A DNA stretch of 64,000 nt from NCBI RefSeq assembly GCF_013178945.1, contig NZ_JABFDM010000003.1, forward strand, positions 310,001-374,000, written 5' to 3'. The translations under genes and the position numbers were made by a program. The notes below the pieces were generated by a model. The model did no database searches. It had not been told where the DNA came from and worked only from the letters and a program-made list of their open reading frames with translations. The DNA is from Bradyrhizobium aeschynomenes (lineage in GTDB: Bacteria; Pseudomonadota; Alphaproteobacteria; Rhizobiales; Xanthobacteraceae). Positions 8,841-18,208 of the stretch are shown piece by piece; the first letter of the stretch is position 1, and each line of letters starts with the position of its first letter.

Positions 8841-9539
8841 TCACCGTTCCTTGCCGGTCATGATGTCGAGCTGCTTGCCGCCGATCGGTTCCTGCGAGCC
8901 GCCGGTGCCGTACGCATAGCTCGGGGACGGAGTCTGGTAACCGGGCGGCGGCTGGGTCAGAGTTTCGCGCTGCGGCTCGCTGGTGAACTGCTTGGTCTCG
9001 GCGTCATTGCCCTTGAACAGGCCGAACAGCGTGCCCTTGAAGCCGAGCTGCGACGGGCTCATCATCGGGTTGTTGGTGATGCCGGGCTGAACCGGCTCGG
9101 TCTGCTTCGCTGCCGCCGTCCGGCCGGCGCGCATCTCGGCCGGCGTCAGCGGACGCGCCGCGACGGCCGGATCCTTGTTTTCCTTCTTGCGCGCGGCGGC
9201 GGCCGCGCGGCGGCGCTGCTCGTCGGGGTCCTTCGGCCAGTTCGGCGCAGTAGCCTGGGCGGCTGCGGCCGGCGGCGGCAGGTCGAGCTTGGGTGGCACC
9301 ACCAACGGCGAGCGCTCGCGGTAGTCGATCGTCGGCGTCTCCATGTTGGTGCCGCCGAGGCCGCGCATCAGGTTGTCGATGATCTTCTCTTCGAAGGTCT
9401 TGTCGTCCTCTTCGTCGTCCTGGGCACGGGCCGTGCCCGCGGCCATCACTAGGCCGATGCCGAGCGCGACGGCCGACAGCCGCAGGGTACGAAGGGCCGC
9501 GTGGGTCACGATCCGGCTGCTGACTTCGGTCTTGCGCAT
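8841..9539 (-). CDS. Conserved secreted hypothetical protein, Ala/Pro-rich
   Basis: A 232-residue protein with a clear signal peptide (LRLSAVALGIGLVMAAGTARAQ), then an acidic cluster DDEEDDKTFEEKIIDNLMRGL, a short conserved-looking ETPTIDYRERSPLVVP segment, and long low-complexity Ala/Pro/Gln regions with little predicted fold. The start at 9539 (MRKTEVSSRI) is preferred over 9620 because it puts the signal peptide near the N-terminus and follows an AGGGAAA element. It sits between lspA and the M16 pair on the same strand. I do not recognise a function; a periplasmic or envelope role is inferred from the signal and neighbours. Confidence 0.75.
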   Translation of the reverse strand: MRKTEVSSRIVTHAALRTLRLSAVALGIGLVMAAGTARAQDDEEDDKTFEEKIIDNLMRGLGGTNMETPTIDYRERSPLVVPPKLDLPPPAAAAQATAPNWPKDPDEQRRRAAAAARKKENKDPAVAARPLTPAEMRAGRTAAAKQTEPVQPGITNNPMMSPSQLGFKGTLFGLFKGNDAETKQFTSEPQRETLTQPPPGYQTPSPSYAYGTGGSQEPIGGKQLDIMTGKER

Positions 9540-9710
9540 GGCTTTCCCTGTCCTCGCTTGTCCAGTGCTCGTGCTCCGGCGAACCGGCTGCGATCCTACC
9601 GGCTTGGACCCTCGCGACATGCGGGCCGGCCGGTCACCGTGCAGATCGCAAAAACGTGAAATACGTCAGGCTCTTGACCCAAGACCGGCATTGGTCGGTA
9701 TCGACCCCGA

Positions 9711-10208
9711 TCAGGGCGCTTTTGCGGCATGAGCCCCGAAGAAGGAGTCATACAGCAGGGCTGCCACCCCGGCAACGATGGCCACGTCGGCCAGGTTGAA
9801 GATGTACCAATTGTAAACGGTGCCGCCGATCTCGATGTGGAACAGCGCGAAATCGACCACCGCGCCATAGGCCAGCCGGTCGATGCCGTTGCCGATCGCG
9901 CCGCCGATGATCATGCCGAGGGCGGTGGTGGCGAGCTTCGTCTCCGAGCGCGCCATCCAGACCCCCAGCAGCACCACCGCCACCGCCTTCACCGCCATCA
10001 GGGCATATTGGGTCAGTGCGCTCTCGTTCTGCAGCCAGCCGAAGCTGATGCCGATGTTCCAGGCGAGGTAGAGGTCGAAAAACGGGGTGACCTTGACGGT
10101 GCCGCGGTTGGGCAGGTCGAACCCGTACAGCAGCCACAGCTTGGAGGCCTGGTCGATGACCAGCGTGGCGAACCCCGCGATGAGGCCGAGGCGGAGGCGG
10201 GGGGTCAT
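9711..10208 (-). CDS. lspA: Lipoprotein signal peptidase II
   Basis: A 165-residue inner-membrane aspartyl protease that removes signal peptides from diacylglyceryl-modified prolipoproteins. Four hydrophobic segments are visible, and the two catalytic-aspartate motifs are present: NGIDRLAYGAVVDF (Asp119) and FNLADVAI (Asp141). The start MTPRLRLGLIAG at 10208 is preferred; an upstream in-frame start would run into the palindromic element at 10253. The neighbours are ileS upstream and a secreted protein downstream; ileS-lspA adjacency is a widespread bacterial arrangement, here interrupted by a 190-base spacer with a repeat. Confidence 0.95.
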   Translation of the reverse strand: MTPRLRLGLIAGFATLVIDQASKLWLLYGFDLPNRGTVKVTPFFDLYLAWNIGISFGWLQNESALTQYALMAVKAVAVVLLGVWMARSETKLATTALGMIIGGAIGNGIDRLAYGAVVDFALFHIEIGGTVYNWYIFNLADVAIVAGVAALLYDSFFGAHAAKAP

Positions 10209-10252
10209 GCGTGAAGGCCGATCATGCCGGGATGCTCGCGCCAAACTCCGCT

Positions 10253-10373
10253 GTCGTCCCGGCGAAGGCCGGGACCCATACCGCGTGATGGGTGTTGGCG
10301 GAGAAGGTCTGGATCATCGTTCTTCGTTACACCAAAGCCGGTGGCTATGGGTCCCGGCCTTCGCCGGGACGAC
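10253..10373. repeat. 121-bp palindromic element with perfect 25-bp arms between ileS and lspA
   Basis: Arms 10253-10277 and 10349-10373 are exact reverse complements (GTCGTCCCGGCGAAGGCCGG and on). The arms match the family at 5716 and 45073, but the interior is different. Confidence 0.85.
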
Positions 10374-10399
10374 GGCGGAGTGTGACACACGATCGCGGA

Positions 10400-13399
10400 T
10401 CACACGCCCACCCCGAGCGCCTTCCATTCGCGCAGCGCCTGGGCGTCACGCGGGGAGACGTCGGGATATTCGGCGTCCTCGCCGACGCTCTCCAGGATCT
10501 TCCAGGAGCGGGCGCACTTCTTGCCGACGGCTTTCTCCACCACGACCGCCACGCCCGGCACCGCGTCGAGCCGGAAGGCATCGGCCGGGGCGTCCCCCTC
10601 GCGGACCTCGTAATTCGAGGTGATGCAGATTTCCGCAAGATCGGCATCGAACAAGGTCCCGAGCAGGGCGCGGTCGGCGACATAGATGATCGGCGACGCC
10701 TCGAGCGAGGAGCCGATGGTCTTGGCCGCGCGGGCAAGCTCCAGCGCGCCGGTGACGACGCGACGGACGTTGCGGATCGTCTCCCACTTTGCGGCGAGCG
10801 CATCGTCGCGATAGCCATCCATCGCGTCCGGGAACAAGGTCAGATGCACCGACGGCTCGGCGTCGGGTCTGTACATCCGCCATGCCTCGTCGGTGGTGAA
10901 GGACAGCACCGGCGCCAGCCATTTCAGGATGGCGTCGCAGATCAGGTCGATCGCGGTCAGCGCCGCCTTGCGCGCCACCGAGGACGGCGGATCGCAATAC
11001 AGCGTGTCCTTGCGGATGTCGAAATAGAACGCCGACAGCTCTGTGTTCATGAACGTCGCGAGCGAGGCGATCACGGTCTTGTAGTCGAACGCGGCATAGG
11101 CGCGGCGGATCACCTCGGCCTGCTGGGACAGCTGATGCAGCATCAGCCGCTCCAGCTCCGGCATGTCGGCGAACGCGACCGCTTCGCTGCGCTTGTAGTG
11201 GTGCAAGGTGCCGAGCATCCAACGGATGCTGTTGCGCAGCTTGCGGTAGGTCTCGATGGTGTTCTTCAGGATCTCCGGGCCGATGCGCTGGTCATCGGCA
11301 TAGTCGGTGGCGCAGACCCAGAGGCGCAGGATGTCGGCGCCGGAATCCTTGATCACCTTCTGCGGCTCGACGGTGTTGCCGAGCGACTTCGACATCTTGC
11401 GGCCGTTCTCGTCGAGCGTGAAGCCGTGCGTCAGCACGACGTCATACGGCGCGCGGCCGCGCGTGCCGCAGCTCTCCAAGAGCGACGAGTGGAACCAGCC
11501 GCGATGCTGATCGCTGCCTTCGAGATACATCACCGTATCCTGGCCGCCATCGACCTTGCGCTTGATGCCGGCAAGGCCAGGGAAGTGCACGGGGTCTTCG
11601 AGCACGAAGGCGTGGGTCGAGCCGGAATCGAACCAGACGTCGCAGATGTCGTCGACCTTCTTCCAGTCCTCGTTGGCGCGGGACCCGAGGAAGCGCTCGC
11701 GCGCGCCGTCGGCATACCAGGCGTCGGCGCCCTCCTTCTCGAAGGCCTCAGCGATGCGATTGTTGACCGCCTCGTCCTGCAGGATCTCGGCGGAGCCGTC
11801 GCCGGTCTCGCGCACGAACACGGCGATCGGCACGCCCCAGGCGCGCTGGCGCGAGATCACCCAGTCCGGACGGTTGGCGATCATGCCGTTGATGCGGTTC
11901 TGGCCGGCGGCCGGCACCCATTGCGTGACCGAGATGGCGCGCAACGCGCGGGCGCGCAGCGTGTCGCCGGACTTGGACTTGCCGTCGTCGGCAATATCCT
12001 TGTCCATCGCGATGAACCATTGCGGCGTGTTGCGGAAGATCACCGGCTTCTTGGAGCGCCAGGAATGCGGGTATTGATGCTTGAGGCGGCCGCGCGCGAG
12101 CAGCATGCCGTTGTCCGTCAGCGCCTTGATGACGGCCTCGTTGGCGTCGCCCTTCTCGCCCTTGTCGTTGATGACGCGCTTGCCGGTGAAGCCGGGCGCA
12201 TGATCGGTCAGCGCGCCGTTCTCGTCGACGGTGTAGGGGATCGTGGTCGCGATGCCCCGGCCGTCGAGCTCGCGCGCATTGGCCATCCAGACATCAAAGT
12301 CCTCGCGGCCGTGACCGGGGGCGGTGTGCACGAAGCCGGTGCCGGTGTCGTCGGTGACGTGCTCGCCCGACAGCAGCGGCACGACGAAATTGTAGCCGCC
12401 GGCGAGGCCCTTGAACGGATGCGCGCATTCGACCGCATCCAGCGTGTCGCCGGGGATGTCGCGCAGCTTGGTGTAGGACGTGACGCGCGCCTGCTTGAAC
12501 ACGCTCTCGGCGAGCGCATCGGCGAGGATCAGCTTATCGCCGGTCTTCGCCCAATTGTCGGCGGGCGCCTCGGTGACTTCATAGAGGCCGTAGGCGATCT
12601 TCGGCGAGAACGAGATGGCGCGATTGCCGGGCAAGGTCCAGGGCGTCGTGGTCCAGATCACGACCGCGGCGCCGGCGAGCGCCCCATGCGCCGGCGAGGT
12701 CACCGGAAACTTCACCCACACCGTGTCGGACTGATAATCCTCGTACTCGACCTCGGCCTCGGCCAGCGCGGTCTTCTCGACCACGCTCCACATCACGGGC
12801 TTGGAGCCGCGATACAGCGTGCCGTTGGCGGCGAACTTCATCAGCTCGCGGGCGATCTGCGCTTCCGCCGGATAGGTCATGGTGGCGTAGGGATGATCCC
12901 AGTCGCCGATCACGCCGAGACGCTTGAACTCCTCGCGCTGCACGTTGAGCCAATGTTCGGCATAGGCGCGGCATTCCCGGCGGAAGGCGACCATGGCGGC
13001 GCTGTCGCGGAAGTCGGGCTTGGCTTTGCCTTTCTTGCGGTAGTTCTCCTCCTCGATCTTCCATTCGATCGGCAGGCCGTGGCAGTCCCAGCCGGGGACG
13101 TAGTTGGAATCGTGGCCAAGCATCTGCTGGCTCTTGGTCACGACGTCCTTGAGGATCTTGTTGAGCGAATGCCCGATATGGATGTTGCCGTTGGCATAGG
13201 GCGGGCCGTCATGCAGGACGAATTTCGGCCGTCCCTTCGCGGTCTCGCGCAGCTTGCCGTAGAGGTCGATGTCACCCCAATATTTCAGGATCTCCGGCTC
13301 GCGCTGCGGCAGGCCGGCGCGCATCGGGAAGTCCGTCTGCGGCAGATAGAGGGTTTTGGAATAATCGGCGGCGTCGGACTTTTGCGGCTTCTCGGACAT
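10400..13399 (-). CDS. ileS: Isoleucyl-tRNA synthetase
   Basis: A 999-residue class I aminoacyl-tRNA synthetase that charges tRNA-Ile and edits misactivated valine. HIGH is at residues 74-77 ([10 protein letters not shown]) and KMSKS at about 668-672 ([12 protein letters not shown]); the editing domain carries [11 protein letters not shown] and [12 protein letters not shown]. The family-specific [13 protein letters not shown] is near residue 106. The extreme C-terminus retains only KKCARSW of the usual zinc knuckle and lacks the second CxxC pair seen in E. coli, a variation I believe occurs in other alphaproteobacteria. Start [16 protein letters not shown]. It lies between ribF and lspA on the same strand. 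Confidence 0.97.
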   Translation of the reverse strand: MSEKPQKSDAADYSKTLYLPQTDFPMRAGLPQREPEILKYWGDIDLYGKLRETAKGRPKFVLHDGPPYANGNIHIGHSLNKILKDVVTKSQQMLGHDSNYVPGWDCHGLPIEWKIEEENYRKKGKAKPDFRDSAAMVAFRRECRAYAEHWLNVQREEFKRLGVIGDWDHPYATMTYPAEAQIARELMKFAANGTLYRGSKPVMWSVVEKTALAEAEVEYEDYQSDTVWVKFPVTSPAHGALAGAAVVIWTTTPWTLPGNRAISFSPKIAYGLYEVTEAPADNWAKTGDKLILADALAESVFKQARVTSYTKLRDIPGDTLDAVECAHPFKGLAGGYNFVVPLLSGEHVTDDTGTGFVHTAPGHGREDFDVWMANARELDGRGIATTIPYTVDENGALTDHAPGFTGKRVINDKGEKGDANEAVIKALTDNGMLLARGRLKHQYPHSWRSKKPVIFRNTPQWFIAMDKDIADDGKSKSGDTLRARALRAISVTQWVPAAGQNRINGMIANRPDWVISRQRAWGVPIAVFVRETGDGSAEILQDEAVNNRIAEAFEKEGADAWYADGARERFLGSRANEDWKKVDDICDVWFDSGSTHAFVLEDPVHFPGLAGIKRKVDGGQDTVMYLEGSDQHRGWFHSSLLESCGTRGRAPYDVVLTHGFTLDENGRKMSKSLGNTVEPQKVIKDSGADILRLWVCATDYADDQRIGPEILKNTIETYRKLRNSIRWMLGTLHHYKRSEAVAFADMPELERLMLHQLSQQAEVIRRAYAAFDYKTVIASLATFMNTELSAFYFDIRKDTLYCDPPSSVARKAALTAIDLICDAILKWLAPVLSFTTDEAWRMYRPDAEPSVHLTLFPDAMDGYRDDALAAKWETIRNVRRVVTGALELARAAKTIGSSLEASPIIYVADRALLGTLFDADLAEICITSNYEVREGDAPADAFRLDAVPGVAVVVEKAVGKKCARSWKILESVGEDAEYPDVSPRDAQALREWKALGVGV

Positions 13400-13625
13400 C
13401 GTGATCTGGCTTGATGAGCTGAACGGCTGAAAGGCGCGATTTCGATCGCGGGCGGCGGAACGAGCAGAGACATCCCGGTCTTGCGCCGAGCTCGAAAAGC
13501 TCAGGCGGAAGCCGGGCCGCTAATGCCGATGATGCGCCGTATCAACATGGGACTTCCTCTTAGCAGCCGGACCACGGAATCGCAAAGCGATCCTGCGGCA
13601 TCAACGCTGCGGGGCAGTCTTTCAG

Positions 13626-13708
13626 CGTCATTCCGGGGCGATGCGAAGCATCGAACCCGGAATCTCGAGATTCCGGGTTCAGCCCTGGCGGGCTGCCCCG
13701 GAATGACG
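13626..13708. repeat. 83-bp palindromic element with an internal perfect palindrome
   Basis: Outer arms CGTCATTCCGGGGC (13626) and GCCCCGGAATGACG (to 13708), and an inner perfect palindrome GAACCCGGAATC/GATTCCGGGTTC at 13653-13680. It belongs to the same arm family as 24237-24386. It occupies most of the 323-base gap between ribF and ileS, whose remaining part shows no gene. Confidence 0.85.
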
Positions 13709-13722
13709 GCGGCGGTGGAGGA

Positions 13723-14706
13723 TCAGCCGATGTCGCCAAGCCGGGGGAAGAGGCCGGGGTTCGCCGCCACCAGCAGGGCGCGCGCCTTGGCGCTGTCGTC
13801 GTCCATCTGCCGGATCAGGGCTTCGATGGAGGTGAATTTGGTCTCCTCGCGGATGAAGCCGATGAAGGCGACATCCAGGACCTCGCCATAGAGGCTGTCC
13901 TTGAAATCGAACAGGAAGGTTTCGAGCAGCGGCGCGCCGTTGTCGAAGGTCGGCCGCCGGCCGAAATTGGCGACGCCGTCGATCAGCACCCGGTTGGCGC
14001 CGCGGCCGCGGCCGACCCGGACGGCGTAGATGCCGTGGCGCAGGCCGCAATCGCGGTCGAGCCGCATGTTGGCGGTGGGGTAGCCGAGGTCGCGGCCGCG
14101 CTTCTCGCCGTGGATGACCTCCGAGGTGACGAACCAGGGGCCGCCGAGCATGGCGGTGGCTTCGGTGACCTGGCCTTCGGCCAGCGCCTCGCGGATCGCG
14201 GTCGACGACACCGGGCGCTCGTCGATGTCGACATGGGCTTGGACGTCGACCTCGATGCCGAGCTTGGGCGCCTGATTGGCGAGCAGGCTGGGCGAGCCCA
14301 CCCGGCCCTTGCCGAAATGGAAATCGTAGCCGACCGCGATGCCGGAGACGCCGAGCCGGCCGATCAGGTCATGGTGAATGAAGTCCTGCGCCGAGGTCTG
14401 GGCGCGGCCCTTGTCGAAGGTCATCACCACGGCACCCTGCAGGCCGGTTCCCGCCAGCAGCCGCAGCTTGGCGGCCTCGTCGGTGAGGCGGAATTGGGGG
14501 GTATTGGGGCTGAAGAAGCGCCGCGGATGCGGCTCGAAGGTCAGCGCGAGGGCTGGACGCCCCTTGGCCTTGCCCATCTCGATGGCGGCCTCGATCACGG
14601 CCCGGTGACCGAGATGAACGCCGTCGAAATTTCCCATCGCCACCACTGCGCCCTTGAGGATGTCCTGTGGCGGGGTGGAATCGCGGATGATCTGAAAAGC
14701 GCACAT
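13723..14706 (-). CDS. ribF: Bifunctional riboflavin kinase / FAD synthetase
   Basis: A 327-residue enzyme converting riboflavin to FMN and then FAD. The N-terminal nucleotidyltransferase half has GNFDGVHLGH (about residues 26-35), the GYDFHFGKGR loop and VSSTAIREAL; the C-terminal kinase half has GEKRGRDLGYPTANM and the YGEVLDV strand. Length and order match family norms. Start MCAFQIIRDSTPPQ. It is upstream of ileS on the same strand, a conserved neighbourhood, separated by a palindromic repeat. It supplies FAD for several flavoenzymes in this window, including CoxM and the GMC dehydrogenase. Confidence 0.96.
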   Translation of the reverse strand: MCAFQIIRDSTPPQDILKGAVVAMGNFDGVHLGHRAVIEAAIEMGKAKGRPALALTFEPHPRRFFSPNTPQFRLTDEAAKLRLLAGTGLQGAVVMTFDKGRAQTSAQDFIHHDLIGRLGVSGIAVGYDFHFGKGRVGSPSLLANQAPKLGIEVDVQAHVDIDERPVSSTAIREALAEGQVTEATAMLGGPWFVTSEVIHGEKRGRDLGYPTANMRLDRDCGLRHGIYAVRVGRGRGANRVLIDGVANFGRRPTFDNGAPLLETFLFDFKDSLYGEVLDVAFIGFIREETKFTSIEALIRQMDDDSAKARALLVAANPGLFPRLGDIG

Positions 14707-14851
14707 GTCGTGGAAATATCTCGCAGATTTCAGCAGGCCGTCAGCCGGCGGAGGTTGCCGTCGACCGTGGGCGGCCGGCCTGCCGAAGTCAAGCCGAAGG
14801 GGTTCCCCGGCTCATGCAGTGCAGCATCCGCGACATGCAGCCGCGGCGCAG

Positions 14852-14867
14852 TTAACGCGCTGTTTAA
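14852..14867. promoter_or_regulatory. Imperfect CtrA-like site (TTAA-N8-TTAA)
   Basis: TTAACGCGCTGTTTAA has the two TTAA halves of an alphaproteobacterial CtrA box but a spacer of eight rather than seven. It lies about 108 bases upstream of the stand-alone receiver gene at 14975. Function is speculative. Confidence 0.25.
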
Positions 14868-14974
14868 CGGCTGATGCTACTCCTGAGCCCGGATGGCGGA
14901 GGTCGTTCAAGGCCTGAGCCGAAAGAGCGTTTGGTAACAGTCTGCGCGTTGCGTACGCGTCTGGGGGAGTCAAG

Positions 14975-15370
14975 ATGGCGGTTGATTTGACGATGCCGGT
15001 GCTCGTCGTCGACGATTACAGCACCATGATCCGTATCATCAGGAATCTTCTGAAGCAGATCGGGTTCGAGGACATCGACGACGCAAGCGACGGCTCGATG
15101 GCCCTGAACAAGATGCGCGCCAAGAAATACGGCCTCGTGATCTCCGACTGGAACATGGAGCCGATGACCGGCTACGACCTGCTCCGCGAGGTCCGCGCCG
15201 ATCCGAACCTGGCGACCACGCCGTTCATCATGATCACGGCGGAATCCAAGACCGAGAACGTGATCGCCGCCAAGAAGGCCGGCGTCAACAACTACATCGT
15301 CAAGCCGTTCAACGCGGCGACCCTGAAGACCAAGATCGACGCCGTGTTCCCGGACATGGCGACGGCCTGA
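14975..15370 (+). CDS. Stand-alone CheY-like response regulator receiver
   Basis: A 131-residue single receiver domain. The acidic pair Asp13/Asp14 (LVVDDYS), phospho-acceptor Asp58 (VISDWNMEPMTG), Thr88 (MITAES) and Lys110 (IVKPFN) are all present, and SDWNMEPMTGYDLL is typical of true CheY proteins that bind the flagellar switch. A GGGGGAG element precedes the ATG. No che genes are adjacent: it is flanked by ribF (divergent) and a convergent HAD hydrolase, so it is an orphan copy that may act in motility or as a phosphate shuttle in another relay. A strong terminator follows directly. Confidence 0.92.
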   Translation: MAVDLTMPVLVVDDYSTMIRIIRNLLKQIGFEDIDDASDGSMALNKMRAKKYGLVISDWNMEPMTGYDLLREVRADPNLATTPFIMITAESKTENVIAAKKAGVNNYIVKPFNAATLKTKIDAVFPDMATA

Positions 15371-15400
15371 GGCCGGGCTGATCCGCTTCCAAATGAAAGA

Positions 15401-15426
15401 CGCCCGGCACTTGGCCGGGCGTTTTT
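15401..15426 (+). terminator. Rho-independent terminator after the receiver gene
   Basis: Stem CGCCCGGC / GCCGGGCG followed by TTTTT, 30 bases after the receiver stop codon. Confidence 0.85.
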
Positions 15427-15441
15427 CGTTTCAGGATCCGC

Positions 15442-16296
15442 TCACCATTTCAGTTCGCGCATCAAGGCGCGGGGCGGATGGCCGAACAGCTCCTTGACCG
15501 AGGCCGGATCGAGCTGGTCGATGCCGGCGAACTCCTCGGAATGGATGCCGCGGGTGACGAACAGGCAGTCGATGCCGAAGCCGTGCGCGCCGGCGAGATC
15601 GGTGCGGACGGAGTCGCCGATCGCCAGCACCTCCTCGCGCGCCACCTTCCGGCCGGCATGCTGCTCGGCCAGCTGCATCGCGCGTTCGTAGATCGGCCGG
15701 TGCGGCTTGCCGTAGAAGATCACCTCGCCGCCGAGCTCGCGATAAAGCTCGGCGATGGCGCCGGCGCAGTAGATCAGCCGGTCGCCGCGCTCGACCACGA
15801 TGTCCGGATTGGCGCAGATCAGCGGCAGCTTGCGCTCGCGCGCCTGCAGCAGCATCGGCCGGTAGTCCTCGGCGGTCTCGGTCTCGTCGTCATAGAGGCC
15901 GGTACAGATGATGTAGGAGGCCTCCTCCAGCGGCGACAAGGTCAGCTCGAGGCCGCGATGGATCGAGTTGTCGCGCTCGGGGCCGAGCCAGAACACCTTG
16001 CCGCCCGGATGATCGGCCACGTAGTGGCGCGTCAGGTCGCCGGAGGAGACGATGGCGCTGTAGACCTCGTCGGCGACGCCGAGCTTGCGCAGCTGCCGCT
16101 GCACCGAATCGGCCGGCCGCGGCGCATTGGTGATCAGGATCACCGTACCGCCCTCGCGCTTGAAGCGAAGCAGTGCGTCGCAGGCCTCGGGGAAGGACTC
16201 CAGGCCGTTGTGGACCACGCCCCAGATGTCGCTCAGCAGCACCCGCTTGCGGCCGACCACATCGCGCAGCCGTGCTTCGAATCGCAAGGCGGTCAT
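15442..16296 (-). CDS. HAD-superfamily (class IIA) sugar-phosphatase-like hydrolase, TIGR01459 type
   Basis: A 284-residue HAD hydrolase. Motif I is LLSDIWGVVHNG, where the second Asp of DxD is replaced by Trp as in the alphaproteobacterial TIGR01459 subgroup; motif II is ILITNAPRP, motif III includes FYGKPHRPIYERA, and motif IV is VLAIGDSVRTDLAGAHGFG. The size and cap position fit the NagD-like class IIA group, which dephosphorylates small sugar or nucleotide phosphates. The true substrate is unknown. It ends against the receiver-gene terminator and is downstream of the EAL protein gene with a 15-base gap, suggesting co-transcription with it. Confidence 0.88.
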   Translation of the reverse strand: MTALRFEARLRDVVGRKRVLLSDIWGVVHNGLESFPEACDALLRFKREGGTVILITNAPRPADSVQRQLRKLGVADEVYSAIVSSGDLTRHYVADHPGGKVFWLGPERDNSIHRGLELTLSPLEEASYIICTGLYDDETETAEDYRPMLLQARERKLPLICANPDIVVERGDRLIYCAGAIAELYRELGGEVIFYGKPHRPIYERAMQLAEQHAGRKVAREEVLAIGDSVRTDLAGAHGFGIDCLFVTRGIHSEEFAGIDQLDPASVKELFGHPPRALMRELKW

Positions 16297-16311
16297 GGCA
16301 GGCGTCGCAGG

Positions 16312-17898
16312 TCAGATGGTCCCGGCGATGCGGCGAGCCAGCGCCGCGTTGCCGCTGCGCGTCGCTGCGTTGGTGTTGGACACGTCCAGGGAGGTGGGGC
16401 CGGCGGCATTGGGGTCCTGAATCTTGATATCCTGCCCGCCCGCAGGGCCGGCGGCGGCCTCGCCGGTAGCAGATGCGCCCTCGGGTCGCAATGGGCGGGG
16501 CGGCGCGAACAGAAAGCCCTGGCCGAAGCGGACGTCGTAGTCGAGCAGGTCGACGACGCTGCTCTCGCCTTCGATCCGCTCGGCGATCAGGTCGATGCCG
16601 AAACGGCCCAGGAGGTCGGACAGATCGGTCGGATGGATGTCGGACACCGAGCTCTGCTTGGGGTCGAGCAGCAGCGCGGCGGGCACCTTGATGAAGCGGA
16701 CGCCGCGATCGGCGAGCTCGCGCGGCTCGAAGCGCAGGTCGGTGACGTGGTCAATCGAGAAGCGGTAGCCGCGCTGCGCCAGCGCCGCGAGATGCTCGGT
16801 CTCGGTCGGGCCCAGGCTGCGCAAGGTCGACTGCTTGAACTCGAGCACGAAGGAGGGGGCCAGCGCCCGGTTGGCTTCGAGGAAGTCGAGACACTGCGAG
16901 AAATTCCCGGGGCTGCTCAGGGTGGCCGACGAGATGTTGCAGAAGATGCCGACGTCCTTGTTGCGCACCATCAGGCGGCGCAGCACCTGGACGCAGCGAA
17001 GCAGCACCATGTGGTCGATGCGTCCGACCAGGCCCGCGGCTTCCGCGATGCCGATGAAGTCCTCGGCCGCCACCACCTGGTCGCGCTCGTCGCGCAGCCG
17101 CGTCACCGCCTCGTAGAAGCGCACCTTGCGCTGGGGCAGCGTCACCAGCGGCTGCAGGTAGATGTCGAGCCGGTTGTCCTCGATCGCGCCTTTGACGGCT
17201 GCCAGGATCTGCTGCTGGCTGCGCGGCACAACGGGAGCGATGGGCGCGGAGTTTGCGGTCGTGGCCGGCGCGGTGGGCACGGGCTGGGCGATCGGTGCCC
17301 TTGCCGCGGGCGCTGGCGCCGGTGCTGCGCTGAACGTCCCCGTCGCCTCCCGCGCCTTGAGCTCGGGGCTGGCAGATGGTGCAGGCTTGGCTTCCGGGAC
17401 AATGGCGGATGTTGGCGGCACAACGACGGGAGCCGTCACATCGCGAGCAGCCGCAGCGGTGCTGTCGGGGCCGCTCGCCGCGGTCTGCGGGATGGCTGCG
17501 ATCAGGTCCTCGTGCTGGGCCACGGTGACCGCAAGCTGCTTCATCAGTCCGCCGAGCTCGTTGATCTCGCCGATCACGCCCTGCAGCCGATCGGCGCTGA
17601 CCGAGCTCGACGACACCATGCGTCCTTCGATCGCCGACAGCCGCCGGCCGAACTCGGCGACCTGGCGTGCGAGATCGGCGGTGCCGCGCGACAGATCCGC
17701 GATCTGGCTGCCGACGTCGGAGCGGTCGCGCAGCCGCATCGACACGGCGTTATAGAGGATGAGGAAGGTGAGCGCGGCCAGTGAGACGATCGCCGATTCC
17801 GAGCCACTGATGCCGGCCATCGAATACAGGATCAGGCCCAGCGACGCTGCGACCAGAACCATGCAAATGGCAATGAAAATCGTGGAGATACGGATCAT
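16312..17898 (-). CDS. Membrane EAL-domain protein, probably catalytically inactive
   Basis: A 528-residue protein with two N-terminal membrane segments (ISTIFIAICMVLVAASLGLI and SAIVSLAALTFLILYNAV), a coiled-coil-like region (about 60-130), a long Ala/Pro linker, and a C-terminal EAL-like domain (about 220-480). Several residues required for c-di-GMP hydrolysis are altered: EAL reads EAV, the DDFGTG loop reads IDHVTDLRF, and the LKID segment reads IKVPAALL. AERIE and GQGFLF are retained. It is therefore more likely a c-di-GMP-binding or protein-interaction module than a phosphodiesterase. The ATG at 17898 (MIRISTIF) is preferred over an upstream TTG. Confidence 0.85.
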   Translation of the reverse strand: MIRISTIFIAICMVLVAASLGLILYSMAGISGSESAIVSLAALTFLILYNAVSMRLRDRSDVGSQIADLSRGTADLARQVAEFGRRLSAIEGRMVSSSSVSADRLQGVIGEINELGGLMKQLAVTVAQHEDLIAAIPQTAASGPDSTAAAARDVTAPVVVPPTSAIVPEAKPAPSASPELKAREATGTFSAAPAPAPAARAPIAQPVPTAPATTANSAPIAPVVPRSQQQILAAVKGAIEDNRLDIYLQPLVTLPQRKVRFYEAVTRLRDERDQVVAAEDFIGIAEAAGLVGRIDHMVLLRCVQVLRRLMVRNKDVGIFCNISSATLSSPGNFSQCLDFLEANRALAPSFVLEFKQSTLRSLGPTETEHLAALAQRGYRFSIDHVTDLRFEPRELADRGVRFIKVPAALLLDPKQSSVSDIHPTDLSDLLGRFGIDLIAERIEGESSVVDLLDYDVRFGQGFLFAPPRPLRPEGASATGEAAAGPAGGQDIKIQDPNAAGPTSLDVSNTNAATRSGNAALARRIAGTI

Positions 17899-18208
17899 GC
17901 TGCGCGACGCTCCCAACCGAACACAACCTTAGCACTTCTGTTGATTCGCGAGGATAGTCGGCAGGATTCAAATACCGAACGTGGCCGACGATTTCCGCTC
18001 CGCGTGTCATTTACGCAAATTCGCATGACAAAGCGGAGTGTCATCGTAGTGCGGCGTCCCGTAGAACAACGGTGACGGCCTCACGGTCGTGGCGGGAAAC
18101 GTCGCGACACAAGGGCTGCCTGAGCCGCGAATGTCGTCGTGGAAACTGATCAGCTCAGATAATGCGCCATCGACGAGCGACGTCATGTCGGCGTCACATC
18201 TCGTGGTG
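17899..18208. other. Intergenic region, no gene recognised
   Basis: About 310 bases between the starts/ends of two minus-strand genes. It probably contains the promoter of the EAL gene. Open frames here have no recognisable features. Confidence 0.5.

Noticed and set aside
10292..13414. 1040-codon plus-strand open frame over ileS
   Set aside because: Antisense shadow of ileS with typical compositional bias.
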